A stretch of DNA of 64,000 bases from Streptomyces sp. NBC_00554 (GCF_041431135.1 NZ_CP107799.1:4030001-4094000); one strand, 5' to 3'; counted from the first letter of the stretch, positions 16,627-25,119 are shown. A program made the numbers and translations. The notes: generated by a model from the letters alone, not told the origin.

Positions 16627-16639
16627 CCGAAAGTTTCGG
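16627..16639. promoter_or_regulatory. Xylanase operator palindrome
   Basis: CCGAAAGTTTCGG is a palindrome around a central base. Its core equals, on the minus strand, CGAAACTTTCG, the element reported upstream of Streptomyces xylanase genes and bound by a LacI-type repressor. It lies in the leader, 12 bases before the xylanase start. Confidence 0.85.
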
Positions 16640-16663
16640 TGGTGCAACCGATTGGCTTCGGAG

Positions 16664-16692
16664 AGTGTGGAGCTGCCCGCACCACTCGTCAA
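16664..16692 (-). promoter_or_regulatory. Predicted xylanase promoter
   Basis: On the xylanase strand TTGACG (16692-16687) and CACACT (16669-16664) are 17 bases apart. The -35 box is part of the first unit of the 27-bp tandem repeat. The start near 16657 puts the operator palindrome in the early transcribed region. Confidence 0.6.
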
Positions 16693-16795
16693 TACGGGAG
16701 CACCGACACGTTCCGTCAGTACAGAAACACCAGCCCGTACCGCCAGTACAGGAACACCAACCCCACGCCGCCAATGCGGGAACAGCAATCCGCGC
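16687..16795. repeat. Degenerate 27-bp tandem repeat upstream of the xylanase
   Basis: Three head-to-tail 27-base units (16687-16713, 16714-16740, 16741-16767) and a fourth with one extra base (from 16768) share the pattern CGYCARTACRGRARCACC, followed by a more variable half. They fill the space between the second LacI gene and the xylanase promoter. Confidence 0.85.
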
Positions 16796-16796
16796 C

Positions 16797-17855
16797 CTAC
16801 GCCGGAGGCGCCCCCGTACTGCTCCGCACCACCAGCCTCGTGGCCAGCTCCATCCGCGTTCCCGCGGGGGGCTGTTCCCGCCTCCCCAGCTCCAGCACCA
16901 GCCTCGCCGCCGCCTCCGCCATCTCCGTGAGCGGCTGTCGTACGGTCGTCAGCGGCGGCCCGACCCAGCGTGCCACCGGCAGATCGTCGAACCCGACGAC
17001 GCTGAGGTCCTCCGGAACGCGCAGCCCCAGCTCGCGGGCGGCCTCGTACAGGCCGAGGGCCTGAAGGTCGTTGCCCGCGAAGACGGCGGTGGGCCGGTCC
17101 GGCGAGCGGAGCAGCTCGAGCCCAGCCCGGTACCCGGACTCGTGGTGGAAGTTCCCCGGCCGGATCAGCGCCGGGTCGACCGGCAGCCCGGCCGTCTCCA
17201 GGGCGGCTCGGTAGCCGTCGACGCGGGCGCGGCTGCACATCATCCGCGAGGGGCCGCTGATCGCGCCGATCCGGGTGTGGCCGAGCTCGACGAGGTGGCG
17301 GGTCGCGGCCAGCCCGCCGTGCCAGTTGGTGGCGCCGATGGAGGGGACGTCGTCGCCGGGGTCACCGGCCGGGTCGAGGACCACGAACGGGATGGACCGG
17401 CTGGTCAGCAGCGCCTGCCCGGACGCGTCGAGCCCGGACAGGACGAGGATCACGCCGTGCGGACGGCGGGCGGCGACCTGGTCGGCCCAGGTGCGGCCGG
17501 GGGTCAGCCGGCCCGCGCTCTCGGAGAGCACGACGCTCAGACCCTCGTCCCGCGCGACGTTCTCGACACCCCGGATGACCTCCATCGCCCAGGCGCTCTC
17601 CAGCTCGTGGAAGACCAGGTCGATGAGGGGGGAGCGGGTGGCCTCGGCGCGGCGGCGCCGGTAGCCGTACTCGCGCAGCAGTCCCTCGACGCGGGTACGG
17701 GTCGCCGGAGCCACGTCGGCGCGCCCGTTGAGCACCTTCGAAACAGTCGGAGCCGATACGCCGGCCTCGCGGGCGATCTCGGCGAGCGTGGCGGTCTGTG
17801 TCGACCGCCGTCCCGTCCGCGTTCCCAGGGGCCGCGCCGGTCTGGCGGGAGTCAT
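16797..17855 (-). CDS. LacI-family transcriptional regulator, xylanase-proximal
   Basis: The 352-residue protein has a LacI helix-turn-helix (about 23-45, TLAEIAREAGVSAPTVSKVLNGR) and a periplasmic-binding-like effector domain ending in TRLVVRSSTGAPPA. It is 123 bases downstream of bxlA and directly upstream of the xylanase, so it probably represses one or both in response to a xylo-oligosaccharide. The ATG at 17855 has no Shine-Dalgarno sequence; TACGAT lies exactly seven bases before it, a leaderless pattern. It is a paralogue of the regulator at 23690. Confidence 0.9.
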   Translation of the reverse strand: MTPARPARPLGTRTGRRSTQTATLAEIAREAGVSAPTVSKVLNGRADVAPATRTRVEGLLREYGYRRRRAEATRSPLIDLVFHELESAWAMEVIRGVENVARDEGLSVVLSESAGRLTPGRTWADQVAARRPHGVILVLSGLDASGQALLTSRSIPFVVLDPAGDPGDDVPSIGATNWHGGLAATRHLVELGHTRIGAISGPSRMMCSRARVDGYRAALETAGLPVDPALIRPGNFHHESGYRAGLELLRSPDRPTAVFAGNDLQALGLYEAARELGLRVPEDLSVVGFDDLPVARWVGPPLTTVRQPLTEMAEAAARLVLELGRREQPPAGTRMELATRLVVRSSTGAPPA

Positions 17856-17917
17856 GGCGGCGATCGTAGCCCCGGCGTCCGGCGGCCCGAACCCCCTTTG
17901 AGGCCATACCTCTCCCA

Positions 17918-17947
17918 GAACATTCGGCATCTGGCGCGAAACATTCG
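17918..17947. promoter_or_regulatory. Possible autoregulatory operator of the second LacI gene
   Basis: AACATTCG occurs twice, 21 bases (two helical turns) apart, at 17919 and 17940. The second forms CGAAACATTCG (17937-17947), one mismatch from the xylanase element CGAAACTTTCG. The sites lie 60-90 bases upstream of the gene. Confidence 0.6.
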
Positions 17948-17978
17948 AACCGCTACGACACCCCGTTGCGTCACGCTG

Positions 17979-20207
17979 TCACTTCACCCGCACCTCACAC
18001 CGCATCCGCCTCCCCCGCCCCACCACCCGCTCCGCCCCGGTCAACGTCACCCGCACCACCTGCCGTACGTCCCCTCCCCCGCTTGACGCCCCCAACCGCA
18101 GTTCCAGCCCCCCGGGTTCGACGATCCGGTCGCCGTCGGGTCCGGTGTACGCGGCCAGGTCCGCCGGGACCGTGAAGTGGACCTCCGCCGATGCCCCCGC
18201 CTCCAGCGGCACCCGCGCGTAGCCCACCAGGCGGGCCACCGGTCGCGCCACCTTGCCGACGGGGTCGTGGAGATAGAGCTGCACGATCTCCGTACCGGCC
18301 CGCCCGCCCGTGTTGCGGACCGTCAGGCGCAGTGTCGTCTCGCCGTCCGTGGGGAGGGTGTCGGCGTCGGCCGACGGGACCTGCCAGTCGTACGTCGTGT
18401 AGGAGAGCCCGTGCCCGAACGGGAACAGCGGCGTCGGGTCGAGGCTGCTCGCCTCGCCGCGCAGGCCGAGCGGTGGGGCGAGGTACGTCCACGGCTGCCC
18501 GCCCGGGTCGCGCGGCACGCTCACGGGCAGCCGCCCGGACGGGTTCACCCGGCCCGACAGGACCCCGGCCACCGCGGGGCCACCTTCCTGGCCCGCGAAG
18601 AACGCCTGCACCACCGCCGCGCACCGGTCCGCCCACCGGCCGAGCGCGTAGGGGCGCCCGGAGAGCACCACGAGCACGACCGGCGTCCCGGACGCGAGCG
18701 CCTTCTCCACCAACTCACCTTGTCCATCAGGGAGTTCGAGGTCCGCCACATCGCACCCCTCACCCGAGGTGCCCCGCCCGAACAGCCCCGAGCGGTCCCC
18801 GACCGCGACCACACACACATCGGCCGCCACCGGATCGTCCGTGAACTCCGCGTCCGGCAGCTCGGCGCCCAGCGCTTCGAGCAGCGTGGGGACGGCGACG
18901 CCCATCGGGAGTTCTGGGTGGTCCAGGAGGACATGGCGGGGGAACGTGTAGCAGCCGAGCATGGCCGCCGGGTCGTCGGCGAGCGGACCGAGGACAGCGA
19001 CCCGCCGCGCCCCGGGACCGAAGGGCAGCACCCCGCCGTTGGAAAGGAGCACGACCGACTCCTCCGCCAACTGGCGTGCCAGCGCCCGCATATGGAGCGG
19101 ATCGAGATCAGCCGGGGCCTCGTCGGCAGGCGGCGGCGCCCAGCCCGGATCCAGCAGCCCCAGCTCGCACTTCTGCGTAAGAACCCGCAGCGCCGCCCGG
19201 TCCACCAGCCCCTCGTCCAGGGTGCCGGCCCCGAAGCACCGCACCGCGGGCAGCTCCACATCGACACCCGCCGCGAGCGCGAGCGCCGCCGCCCCGCCCG
19301 GGGAGTCCGTGAGCCCGTGCGCCGGCTCAAGGAAGGAGACGCCGAAGTAGTCGGAGACGACGGTTCCCCCGAACTCCCATTCCTCCCGCAGGAGTTGGGT
19401 GAGAAGTGCGCCGTGTGCGTGGGCGGGCAGCCCGTCGACATCGTTGTACGCCGCCATCACGGACCGCGCGCCGCCCTCCCGTACGGCCATCTCGAACGGC
19501 GGCAGGATCACGTCCGCCAGTTCGCGCGGGCCGATCGACACGGGCGCGTGGTTGCGGGCGCCGCGTGAGGCCGAGTAGCCCGCGAAGTGCTTGAGCGTGG
19601 CGACGATGCCCGCCTCCTCCAGACCCTGGACATAGGCGGTGCCGACCGTCGCCACGAGGTAGGGGTCCTCGCCGATCGACTCCTCCGTGCGGCCCCAGCG
19701 GGGATCCCGTACGACATCGAGGACGGGCGCGAGACCCTGGTGCACGCCCACCGACCGCATCGAGGCGCCGATCGCCGCCGCCATCTCCTTGACCAGGGCC
19801 GGGTCGAAACTCGCGCCCCAGGCGAGCGGCGTCGGGAAAATCGTCGCCCGCCAGGCGGTGAAGCCGGTGAGGCACTCCTCGTGGGCGAGGGCGGGCAGCC
19901 GGAAGCGGTTCGCCGAGCGGATGCGTTCCTGGAGGGCACCGAGGCGGGCGGCGCCCTCGGCCGGCTCGACCGGCGCGGTGCCGAAGGGGCGGGTCAACTG
20001 GCCGAGGCCGTGCGGGAGTAGCTCCGTCAGGTCGACGTCGTCCGACAGCGCGTGCTGGAGCGGCGCCATGTCGCCGCCCGGTGTCTCGGCCGAGCCGGGC
20101 CAGACGCTGTAGAGCTGGGCGGTCTTCTCCAGGAGGGTCATGCGGGAGAGCAGGTCGGCGGCGCGGACGCCTGCGGGGAGGGCGGGGTCCTGCCAGGGGT
20201 CGGTCAT
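17979..20207 (-). CDS. bxlA: GH3 beta-xylosidase (BxlA-like)
   Basis: The 742-residue GH3 enzyme has the N-terminal barrel, with KHF at 206-208 and the nucleophile D286 in VVSDYFGV, the alpha/beta sandwich and a C-terminal fibronectin III-like domain. No signal peptide is visible, so it acts in the cytosol on imported sugars. The bxl context indicates cleavage of xylobiose to xylose; a beta-glucosidase is the alternative. The ATG at 20207 has GAGGAG four bases before it; the GTG at 20219 is in frame but less likely. It is the last gene of the transporter operon. Confidence 0.9.
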   Translation of the reverse strand: MTDPWQDPALPAGVRAADLLSRMTLLEKTAQLYSVWPGSAETPGGDMAPLQHALSDDVDLTELLPHGLGQLTRPFGTAPVEPAEGAARLGALQERIRSANRFRLPALAHEECLTGFTAWRATIFPTPLAWGASFDPALVKEMAAAIGASMRSVGVHQGLAPVLDVVRDPRWGRTEESIGEDPYLVATVGTAYVQGLEEAGIVATLKHFAGYSASRGARNHAPVSIGPRELADVILPPFEMAVREGGARSVMAAYNDVDGLPAHAHGALLTQLLREEWEFGGTVVSDYFGVSFLEPAHGLTDSPGGAAALALAAGVDVELPAVRCFGAGTLDEGLVDRAALRVLTQKCELGLLDPGWAPPPADEAPADLDPLHMRALARQLAEESVVLLSNGGVLPFGPGARRVAVLGPLADDPAAMLGCYTFPRHVLLDHPELPMGVAVPTLLEALGAELPDAEFTDDPVAADVCVVAVGDRSGLFGRGTSGEGCDVADLELPDGQGELVEKALASGTPVVLVVLSGRPYALGRWADRCAAVVQAFFAGQEGGPAVAGVLSGRVNPSGRLPVSVPRDPGGQPWTYLAPPLGLRGEASSLDPTPLFPFGHGLSYTTYDWQVPSADADTLPTDGETTLRLTVRNTGGRAGTEIVQLYLHDPVGKVARPVARLVGYARVPLEAGASAEVHFTVPADLAAYTGPDGDRIVEPGGLELRLGASSGGGDVRQVVRVTLTGAERVVGRGRRMRCEVRVK

Positions 20208-20240
20208 GTAACTCCTCACATGGATGGGTCCGTACGGTCG

Positions 20241-21089
20241 TCAGCCCTTGGTCGCGCCGAGTGTGATGCCGCCGATCAACTGCCGTTCGGCGACCGCGTA
20301 GAAGGCCAGGGCGGGTGCCATGGCGAGCACCAGGTACGCGAAGATGCGGGCCACGTCGGAGGCGTACTGGCCCTGGAACTGCTGGATGCCGACGGGGACG
20401 GTCCACCAGGTGGGCTCGCTGAAGACCAGCAGGGGCAGCAGGAACTGGTTCCAACTCCCCACGATGGCGAGGACGGAGACCGTGCCAAGCGCGGGGCGCG
20501 CCAGCGGCAGCAGGATGCGCCAGAAGAAGCCGAAGCGGGAGCAGCCGTCGATGGTCGCCGCCTCCTCCAGTTCTCCGGGGATCTCCCGGAAGAAGCCGCG
20601 CAGGATGACGATCGTCAGGGGCAGGCCGAAGGCCGCCTCGGGAAGGATTACGCCCCACGGGTTGTCAAGGAGCCCGAAGGTGCGCAGCAGGATGAACAGC
20701 GGCAGGATCGCCACCGCGAACGGGAACATCAGCCCCATCGTGAAGAGGGTGAACATGAACTCCCGCCCACGGAAGGCGAATCGGGCGAGTGCGAACGCGG
20801 CAAGGGCCGCCGTCGCCACCGTGAGCAGCGTGGCGCCCACCGCTATCAGCGTGCTGCTGCCGATGGACCGCCAGAACGCGCCCGAGCCGAGCAGGGACGT
20901 GTAGTTCGAGGTCACCCAGGGATCGGGCAGCCCGAAGGGATTGCTGGAGAGCTGGTCGGTCGACTTGAAGCCGGAGATGAGGGCGTACAGGAGCGGGGTG
21001 ACCATGAACACCCCGACCAGCCAGAGGATCACGTACATGGGCACTTTGCGCAGCCTCCGGCGCAGGCTGCCCCGGGTCGCCCCGCTCAT
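20241..21089 (-). CDS. bxlG: Sugar ABC transporter permease (BxlG-like)
   Basis: The 282-residue protein has six predicted membrane helices and the permease EAA signature (ELEEAATIDGCSRFGFFWRI), typical of the MalG type of carbohydrate ABC transporter (CUT1). It pairs with the permease encoded just upstream; its ATG overlaps the bxlF stop as ATGA, giving coupled translation. With BxlE and BxlF it should import xylobiose. No ATPase gene is present, as in other streptomycete CUT1 operons that share the ATPase MsiK encoded elsewhere. Confidence 0.9.
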   Translation of the reverse strand: MSGATRGSLRRRLRKVPMYVILWLVGVFMVTPLLYALISGFKSTDQLSSNPFGLPDPWVTSNYTSLLGSGAFWRSIGSSTLIAVGATLLTVATAALAAFALARFAFRGREFMFTLFTMGLMFPFAVAILPLFILLRTFGLLDNPWGVILPEAAFGLPLTIVILRGFFREIPGELEEAATIDGCSRFGFFWRILLPLARPALGTVSVLAIVGSWNQFLLPLLVFSEPTWWTVPVGIQQFQGQYASDVARIFAYLVLAMAPALAFYAVAERQLIGGITLGATKG

Positions 21090-22096
21090 CGGTTCCCTCG
21101 CATGGTGGTGATGGCTCCTTCGGTGTCACGGCGCAGCACGAAACGCTGGTAGGCGAGGGCGAAGACGAGGCTGATGAGGAACATCGCGACGCTGATCGCG
21201 CTCGCGTAGCCCATCTGATAGCGCTTGAAGCCGTACTGGACCATGGAGATCGCCAGCGTCTCCGAGGCGTGGTCGGGACCGCCGGTGGTGATCACCCAGA
21301 CCAGGTCGAAGAGCTGGACGGAGAAGATGACGGACAGGAACGCGCTGATCCGGATGGTCGGCGCGAGCAGCGGCAGCGTGATGTGGCGGAACCGCTGCCA
21401 GGTGCCGGCGCCGTCGATGCGCGCCGCCTCGTGCAGTTCGGCCGGGATGCCCTGCAGGCCCGCCAGGTACAGCATCATGTGGAAGCCGAAGTACTTCCAC
21501 GTCATGACGAGGAAGAGCGTGGGCAGGACGGTGTGCTGACCCGCGAACCAGTCCCCGCCCAGACCGCTGAGCCCCACCTCGTCGAGGACCTTGTCGGCGA
21601 GCCCGTCCCCCGGCGCGAAGATCATGCCGAAGAGCACGCCGGTGATGACCTCGGACAGGATGTACGGCGCGAAGAACAGCATCCGGTACACCGCCCGGCC
21701 GCGCAGCTTCTGGTTGAGCAGCACCGCCATGGCGAGCGCGAACGGCAGCTGAAGGACGACGGAGAGTCCGATGAGCAGCGCGCCCCGCGACAAGTCCCCC
21801 AGGAACACCGGGTCCTTGAGGAGCCGCGTGTAGTTGCCGAGCCCCCGGAAGTCGGAAATCGGTCCGAAGCCGCCCCAGTTGAAGAAGCTGATGTAGAACG
21901 CGTAGCCCATCGGCACCAGCACCAGCAACCCGAACAGCACGAGCGCCGGGACCGTGAACACGAAGGCCCCCAGCCAGTCGCGCAGTCGGCGCCCGGCGGG
22001 CTTGCGGATCTGTGTGCCGGGCGGTGACGTCGGCACCGGAGAGTCGGGGGACTTGCCGAGGTCGGGCACGTAGGTCGGTGTCGTCGAGTGCGTCAT
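21086..22096 (-). CDS. bxlF: Sugar ABC transporter permease (BxlF-like)
   Basis: The 336-residue protein is a MalF-type CUT1 permease with a cytoplasmic N-terminal tail of about 40 residues, six membrane helices and the EAA loop ELHEAARIDGAGTWQRFRHI. It lies nine bases downstream of the binding-protein gene and overlaps bxlG by four bases. It forms the membrane channel of the xylobiose importer together with BxlG. Confidence 0.9.
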   Translation of the reverse strand: MTHSTTPTYVPDLGKSPDSPVPTSPPGTQIRKPAGRRLRDWLGAFVFTVPALVLFGLLVLVPMGYAFYISFFNWGGFGPISDFRGLGNYTRLLKDPVFLGDLSRGALLIGLSVVLQLPFALAMAVLLNQKLRGRAVYRMLFFAPYILSEVITGVLFGMIFAPGDGLADKVLDEVGLSGLGGDWFAGQHTVLPTLFLVMTWKYFGFHMMLYLAGLQGIPAELHEAARIDGAGTWQRFRHITLPLLAPTIRISAFLSVIFSVQLFDLVWVITTGGPDHASETLAISMVQYGFKRYQMGYASAISVAMFLISLVFALAYQRFVLRRDTEGAITTMRGNR

Positions 22097-22105
22097 CGGC
22101 GGCTG

Positions 22106-23404
22106 CTAGCCCTCGCTCTTGGCGACCTGGGTGACCGAACGGGTGACCTGTTCAGGGGACTTGGAGCCCGCGATGAGCGCGGCGACGCTGTCGTTGATCT
22201 CCTGGCCGACGGCGGGGGCGTACGCCTGGTCGAGGTAGAGCTGAAAGCCGGTGGCCGTGTTCAGCGCGTCCGATACGGCGGTGAGGTTGGGGTCGGTCAG
22301 TGCGGCGCGCGCGTCCTTGGACACCGGTATCAGGCCGGTGTCCTTGACGAGTTTCTCGGCGAACTCCTTCTCGGCGAAGAACTTCAGGAACTCCACCGCC
22401 GCGTCGGGAGCGCCCTTGCGCACCGCATGCCCGCCGCCCCCGCCGAACACCTCGGTGAGCGCGCCCTTTCCACCCTCCACCGCGGGGAAGGAGAAGAAGC
22501 CGAGGTCCTCGCCGATGCCCTTGCCCGCGTCGCCCTGGACGACCGGCGCCCACTGGCCCATCAGCTCCATGGCCGCCTTGCCGTTGCCCATCAGGGCCGC
22601 CTCGCCGCTGGGCGTGGAGTAGGCCGCGCCGAGGAACCCCTTCTGGAAGGGCTCAAGGGCGACAAGGTCCTTGAGGTGCTGCCCCGCGGTGACGAACCCC
22701 TCGCCGGTGAAGTCGGCCTCGGTGGCCGCCTTTTGCATCGCTTCGAGCCCGGCGACCCGCATCGAGAGGTATGCCCAGTAGTACATGCCGGGCCACTTCT
22801 CCTTGCCCGCGAGGGCGATCGGCGTGATCCCGGCGTCCTTGAGTGCCTGGACGGCGTCGAGATAGCCGGACCAGGTGGTGGGCGGCGAGTCGATCTTCGC
22901 CTTCTTGAAGAGCGCCTTGTTGTACCAGAAGCCGACCATGCCGATGTCGAAGGGAACGGCGTACGACCTGTCCTCGAACTCGTAGGCCGAGAGCGCGGCA
23001 GGCACGAAGTCCTTCGTCCAGGAGGACACCTTGTCCGTCAGATCCTCGACCAGACCGGCGTCGACCTGCTGCTTCAGTACCCCGCCGCCCCACGTGTGGT
23101 AGATGTCCGGCAGCTTCCCCGAGGTGGTCAGCGCGGTCATCTTCGACTTGTACGCCTCGTTCTCCAGCGTGACGATCTTGATCTTCACGTCCGGGTGAGC
23201 GGCCTCGAACTCCCTGGCCCGCTCGGCCCACAGCTTCTTCGCGGGCTCGGTGGTGGTGATGTTCCACCACTCGACGGTGGTCTTGCCCGAGCCGCTCCCC
23301 CCGTCGGAGGAACCACACCCGCTCAGGGCCAGCCCGGTAGCGGTAGCCGCGGAGGCCGCCAGGAGCCCACGGCGGGAGAGAGAGGTGTTGCCCAACGCTC
23401 GCAT
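22106..23404 (-). CDS. bxlE: Xylobiose-type ABC transporter substrate-binding lipoprotein (BxlE-like)
   Basis: The 432-residue protein has twin arginines (SLSRRGLLAA) followed by a lipobox ending at C30 (ALSGC), then a CUT1 solute-binding domain (VEWWNITTTEPAKKLW, with a long two-lobe body). It captures the sugar outside the membrane for BxlF and BxlG. GGAAGG precedes the ATG at 23404. It is the first gene after the divergence of spacing from the LacI regulator, with its own strong promoter and a palindromic operator. Cellobiose or another disaccharide is possible, but the xylanase and GH3 neighbours favour xylobiose. Confidence 0.88.
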   Translation of the reverse strand: MRALGNTSLSRRGLLAASAATATGLALSGCGSSDGGSGSGKTTVEWWNITTTEPAKKLWAERAREFEAAHPDVKIKIVTLENEAYKSKMTALTTSGKLPDIYHTWGGGVLKQQVDAGLVEDLTDKVSSWTKDFVPAALSAYEFEDRSYAVPFDIGMVGFWYNKALFKKAKIDSPPTTWSGYLDAVQALKDAGITPIALAGKEKWPGMYYWAYLSMRVAGLEAMQKAATEADFTGEGFVTAGQHLKDLVALEPFQKGFLGAAYSTPSGEAALMGNGKAAMELMGQWAPVVQGDAGKGIGEDLGFFSFPAVEGGKGALTEVFGGGGGHAVRKGAPDAAVEFLKFFAEKEFAEKLVKDTGLIPVSKDARAALTDPNLTAVSDALNTATGFQLYLDQAYAPAVGQEINDSVAALIAGSKSPEQVTRSVTQVAKSEG

Positions 23405-23425
23405 CGCACACCTTCCGGAAGAGTG

Positions 23426-23439
23426 CCGATAATTATCGG
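23426..23439. promoter_or_regulatory. Operator palindrome downstream of the bxlE promoter
   Basis: CCGATAATTATCGG is a perfect 14-bp palindrome lying just past the predicted start point of bxlE, where repressor binding would block elongation. ATATCGG also occurs at 23494 and 23506, upstream of the -35 box. The adjacent LacI protein is the obvious candidate ligand. Confidence 0.75.
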
Positions 23440-23452
23440 TGAGGTGCGCGGG

Positions 23453-23481
23453 AAGTTACGGGCGTACGACAGGTATGTCAA
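23453..23481 (-). promoter_or_regulatory. bxlEFGA promoter
   Basis: On the bxlE strand a consensus TTGACA (23481-23476) is followed after 17 bases by TAACTT (23458-23453). Transcription should begin near 23446, about 42 bases before the start codon. Confidence 0.8.
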
Positions 23482-23568
23482 CGCCCCTGACAAATATCGG
23501 GAGTTATATCGGCTGCGGGTGGTTCTGGCCGGTCGCGCAGCTCTTCGACTACCGGTGGTTCGTGGCCG

Positions 23569-23657
23569 GTCGCGCAGTTCCCCGCGCCCCTGCGGGGCGC
23601 GGCTCAGTCCGGCGCCCGCAGGAGCGCCCCTTCAGGGGCGCGGGGAACTGCGCGATC
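23569..23657. repeat. Inverted pair of a dispersed GC-rich intergenic repeat (copy A)
   Basis: GTCGCGCAGTTCCCCGCGCC (from 23569) is mirrored by its complement ending at 23657, where GGGGCGCGGGGAACTGCGCG is read on the plus strand. A shorter inner hairpin (GCGCCCCTTCAGGGGCGC) lies between. The same core recurs at 28080 and 53478. Confidence 0.85.
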
Positions 23658-23689
23658 AGCCCCCACCGACCGCCGGCCGATGAACCGCC

Positions 23690-24730
23690 TCAGACGCCCA
23701 GGGGCGCGGTACTGGCCCGCACCACCAACTCGGTAGCAAGCTCCACCCGCGGCGACGCCGGCTCCTCCCCGAGCGCCAGCCGCAACACCGTACGAGTGGC
23801 CAGCTTGCCCATATCGGCAAGCGGCTGCCGCACCGTGGTCAACGGCGGCGCAGACCACCGAACCTCAGGCAGATCATCGAACCCGACCACACTCATGTCC
23901 TCGGGAACCCGCAACCCCCGCCGCCGCAACGCCTCGATCGCCCCGAGCGCCATCTGATCACTCGCCGCGAACAACGCGGTAGGCGCCTCCGCCAGATCAA
24001 GCAGCCGATTGCACCCGTCGAATCCGGACCGGTGATAGAAGTCCCCCTGCTGGATCAGCGCGTCGTCGACCGCGACCCCCGCCCCCTCCAACGCCGCCCG
24101 GTACCCGTCCAGCCGAGCCCGCGAGCACAGCAACCGCACCGGCCCGGCGACGAACCCGATCCTGCGGTGCCCGAGCCCGAGCAGATGCTCCGTCGCCGCC
24201 ATCCCGCCCGCCCAGTTGGTGGCACCGACGGTCGGCATGTCGAGCGACGGCGACCCCGCCGGATCGACGACGACGAGCGGCACCCCGAGGCGCCGCAGCT
24301 CCTCGTGCAGCCCGGGTTCGAGGACGGAGGTCACGAGGATCACCCCGTCCGAGGCGCGGGCCCGCAGGTTGGTCATCCACTGCCGGGCCGAGCCCGAGGC
24401 GCCATGGATGGCCGACACCACCGTCCCCACACCGGCCGCGTGCGCGACCTCCTCGACCCCCCGGATGATCTCCACGGCCCAGGGGCTGTCGAGGTCGTTG
24501 AAGACCAGGTCGACGAGGGCCGCCCGGTCACCCGGCGCGGACGGCCTGCGCCGGTAGCCGTGGTGGCGCAGCAGGTCCTCGACCCTGGCACGGGTCTCCG
24601 GCGACACATCGGAACGGCCGTTGACGACACGCGACACGGTGGGCACCGAGACCCCGGCCTGGCGGGCGATCTCGGTGATCGTCACCTTGTTCTTCTCGGT
24701 CGCGGCCTTCTTGATGCTCTCCCGGGCCAC
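23690..24730 (-). CDS. bxlR: LacI-family repressor of the bxl operon (BxlR-like)
   Basis: The 346-residue protein has a LacI helix-turn-helix (about 17-39, TITEIARQAGVSVPTVSRVVNGR) and a sugar-binding regulatory domain. It precedes bxlE on the same strand in the order R-E-F-G-A described for streptomycete xylobiose operons, so repression of bxlEFGA relieved by xylobiose is the likely role. The GTG at 24730 is chosen because GGAGGT lies seven bases before it; the frame extends to 24751. A CGAAACTTTGC at 24755-24765 is close to the xylanase operator and could be an autoregulatory half-site. Confidence 0.85.
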   Translation of the reverse strand: MARESIKKAATEKNKVTITEIARQAGVSVPTVSRVVNGRSDVSPETRARVEDLLRHHGYRRRPSAPGDRAALVDLVFNDLDSPWAVEIIRGVEEVAHAAGVGTVVSAIHGASGSARQWMTNLRARASDGVILVTSVLEPGLHEELRRLGVPLVVVDPAGSPSLDMPTVGATNWAGGMAATEHLLGLGHRRIGFVAGPVRLLCSRARLDGYRAALEGAGVAVDDALIQQGDFYHRSGFDGCNRLLDLAEAPTALFAASDQMALGAIEALRRRGLRVPEDMSVVGFDDLPEVRWSAPPLTTVRQPLADMGKLATRTVLRLALGEEPASPRVELATELVVRASTAPLGV

Positions 24731-24830
24731 TGCGCCCACCTCCGTCGACACTTACGAAACTTTGCAGGAGTCTTCCGGAAAACCAGGGCCGACGTGAAGC
24801 CCAGCCGGAAACGGAGGTGTCCGGGCGGGC

Positions 24831-24878
24831 GTCGGGACTGACGTCCGGACAGCCGTCAGGACTGACGTCAGGACACCG
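24831..24878. repeat. Two-unit 24-bp tandem repeat
   Basis: Units at 24831-24854 and 24855-24878 agree at 20 of 24 positions (pattern GTCRGGACTGACGTCMGGAC). The second unit overlaps the last codons of the next gene and contains the palindrome CTGACGTCAG. Confidence 0.75.
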
Positions 24879-25119
24879 TCTCGAACCGCCACCGGTGCAC
24901 GGCCCGGTTCACCAACTCCCCGTCCGGCTCCGGGAGTTCGGGCAACTCGGCGTCGTACGGCGCGTCCCACCAGGTGATGACGAGCACCCGGTCCTGGGGC
25001 GCCCGGAAGATCTCCTGACGCAGCGGCGGGGCCGCCAACTCCTGCGCCCGCACCCAGTCGAGCAGTTCCTCACCCCGCCCGGACACAGCCCGCGCCTCCC
25101 ACATCAGCGCGACGCTCAC
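24868..25119 (-). CDS. Small conserved hypothetical protein
   Basis: This 83-residue protein is rich in Trp and acidic residues (VLVITWWDAPYDAELPELPEPDGELV) and resembles small ferredoxin-like monooxygenase-type or dimeric alpha/beta proteins, but I do not recognise a named family. Its GTG start overlaps the tsaD stop as GTGA, so it is the last gene of the tsaB-rimI-tsaD unit and is translationally coupled. No signal peptide or membrane segment is visible. Confidence 0.75.
   Translation of the reverse strand: MSVALMWEARAVSGRGEELLDWVRAQELAAPPLRQEIFRAPQDRVLVITWWDAPYDAELPELPEPDGELVNRAVHRWRFETVS

Noticed and set aside
16687..16795. A CRISPR array
   Set aside because: The repeats are contiguous 27-base units without unique spacers, and no cas genes are near.
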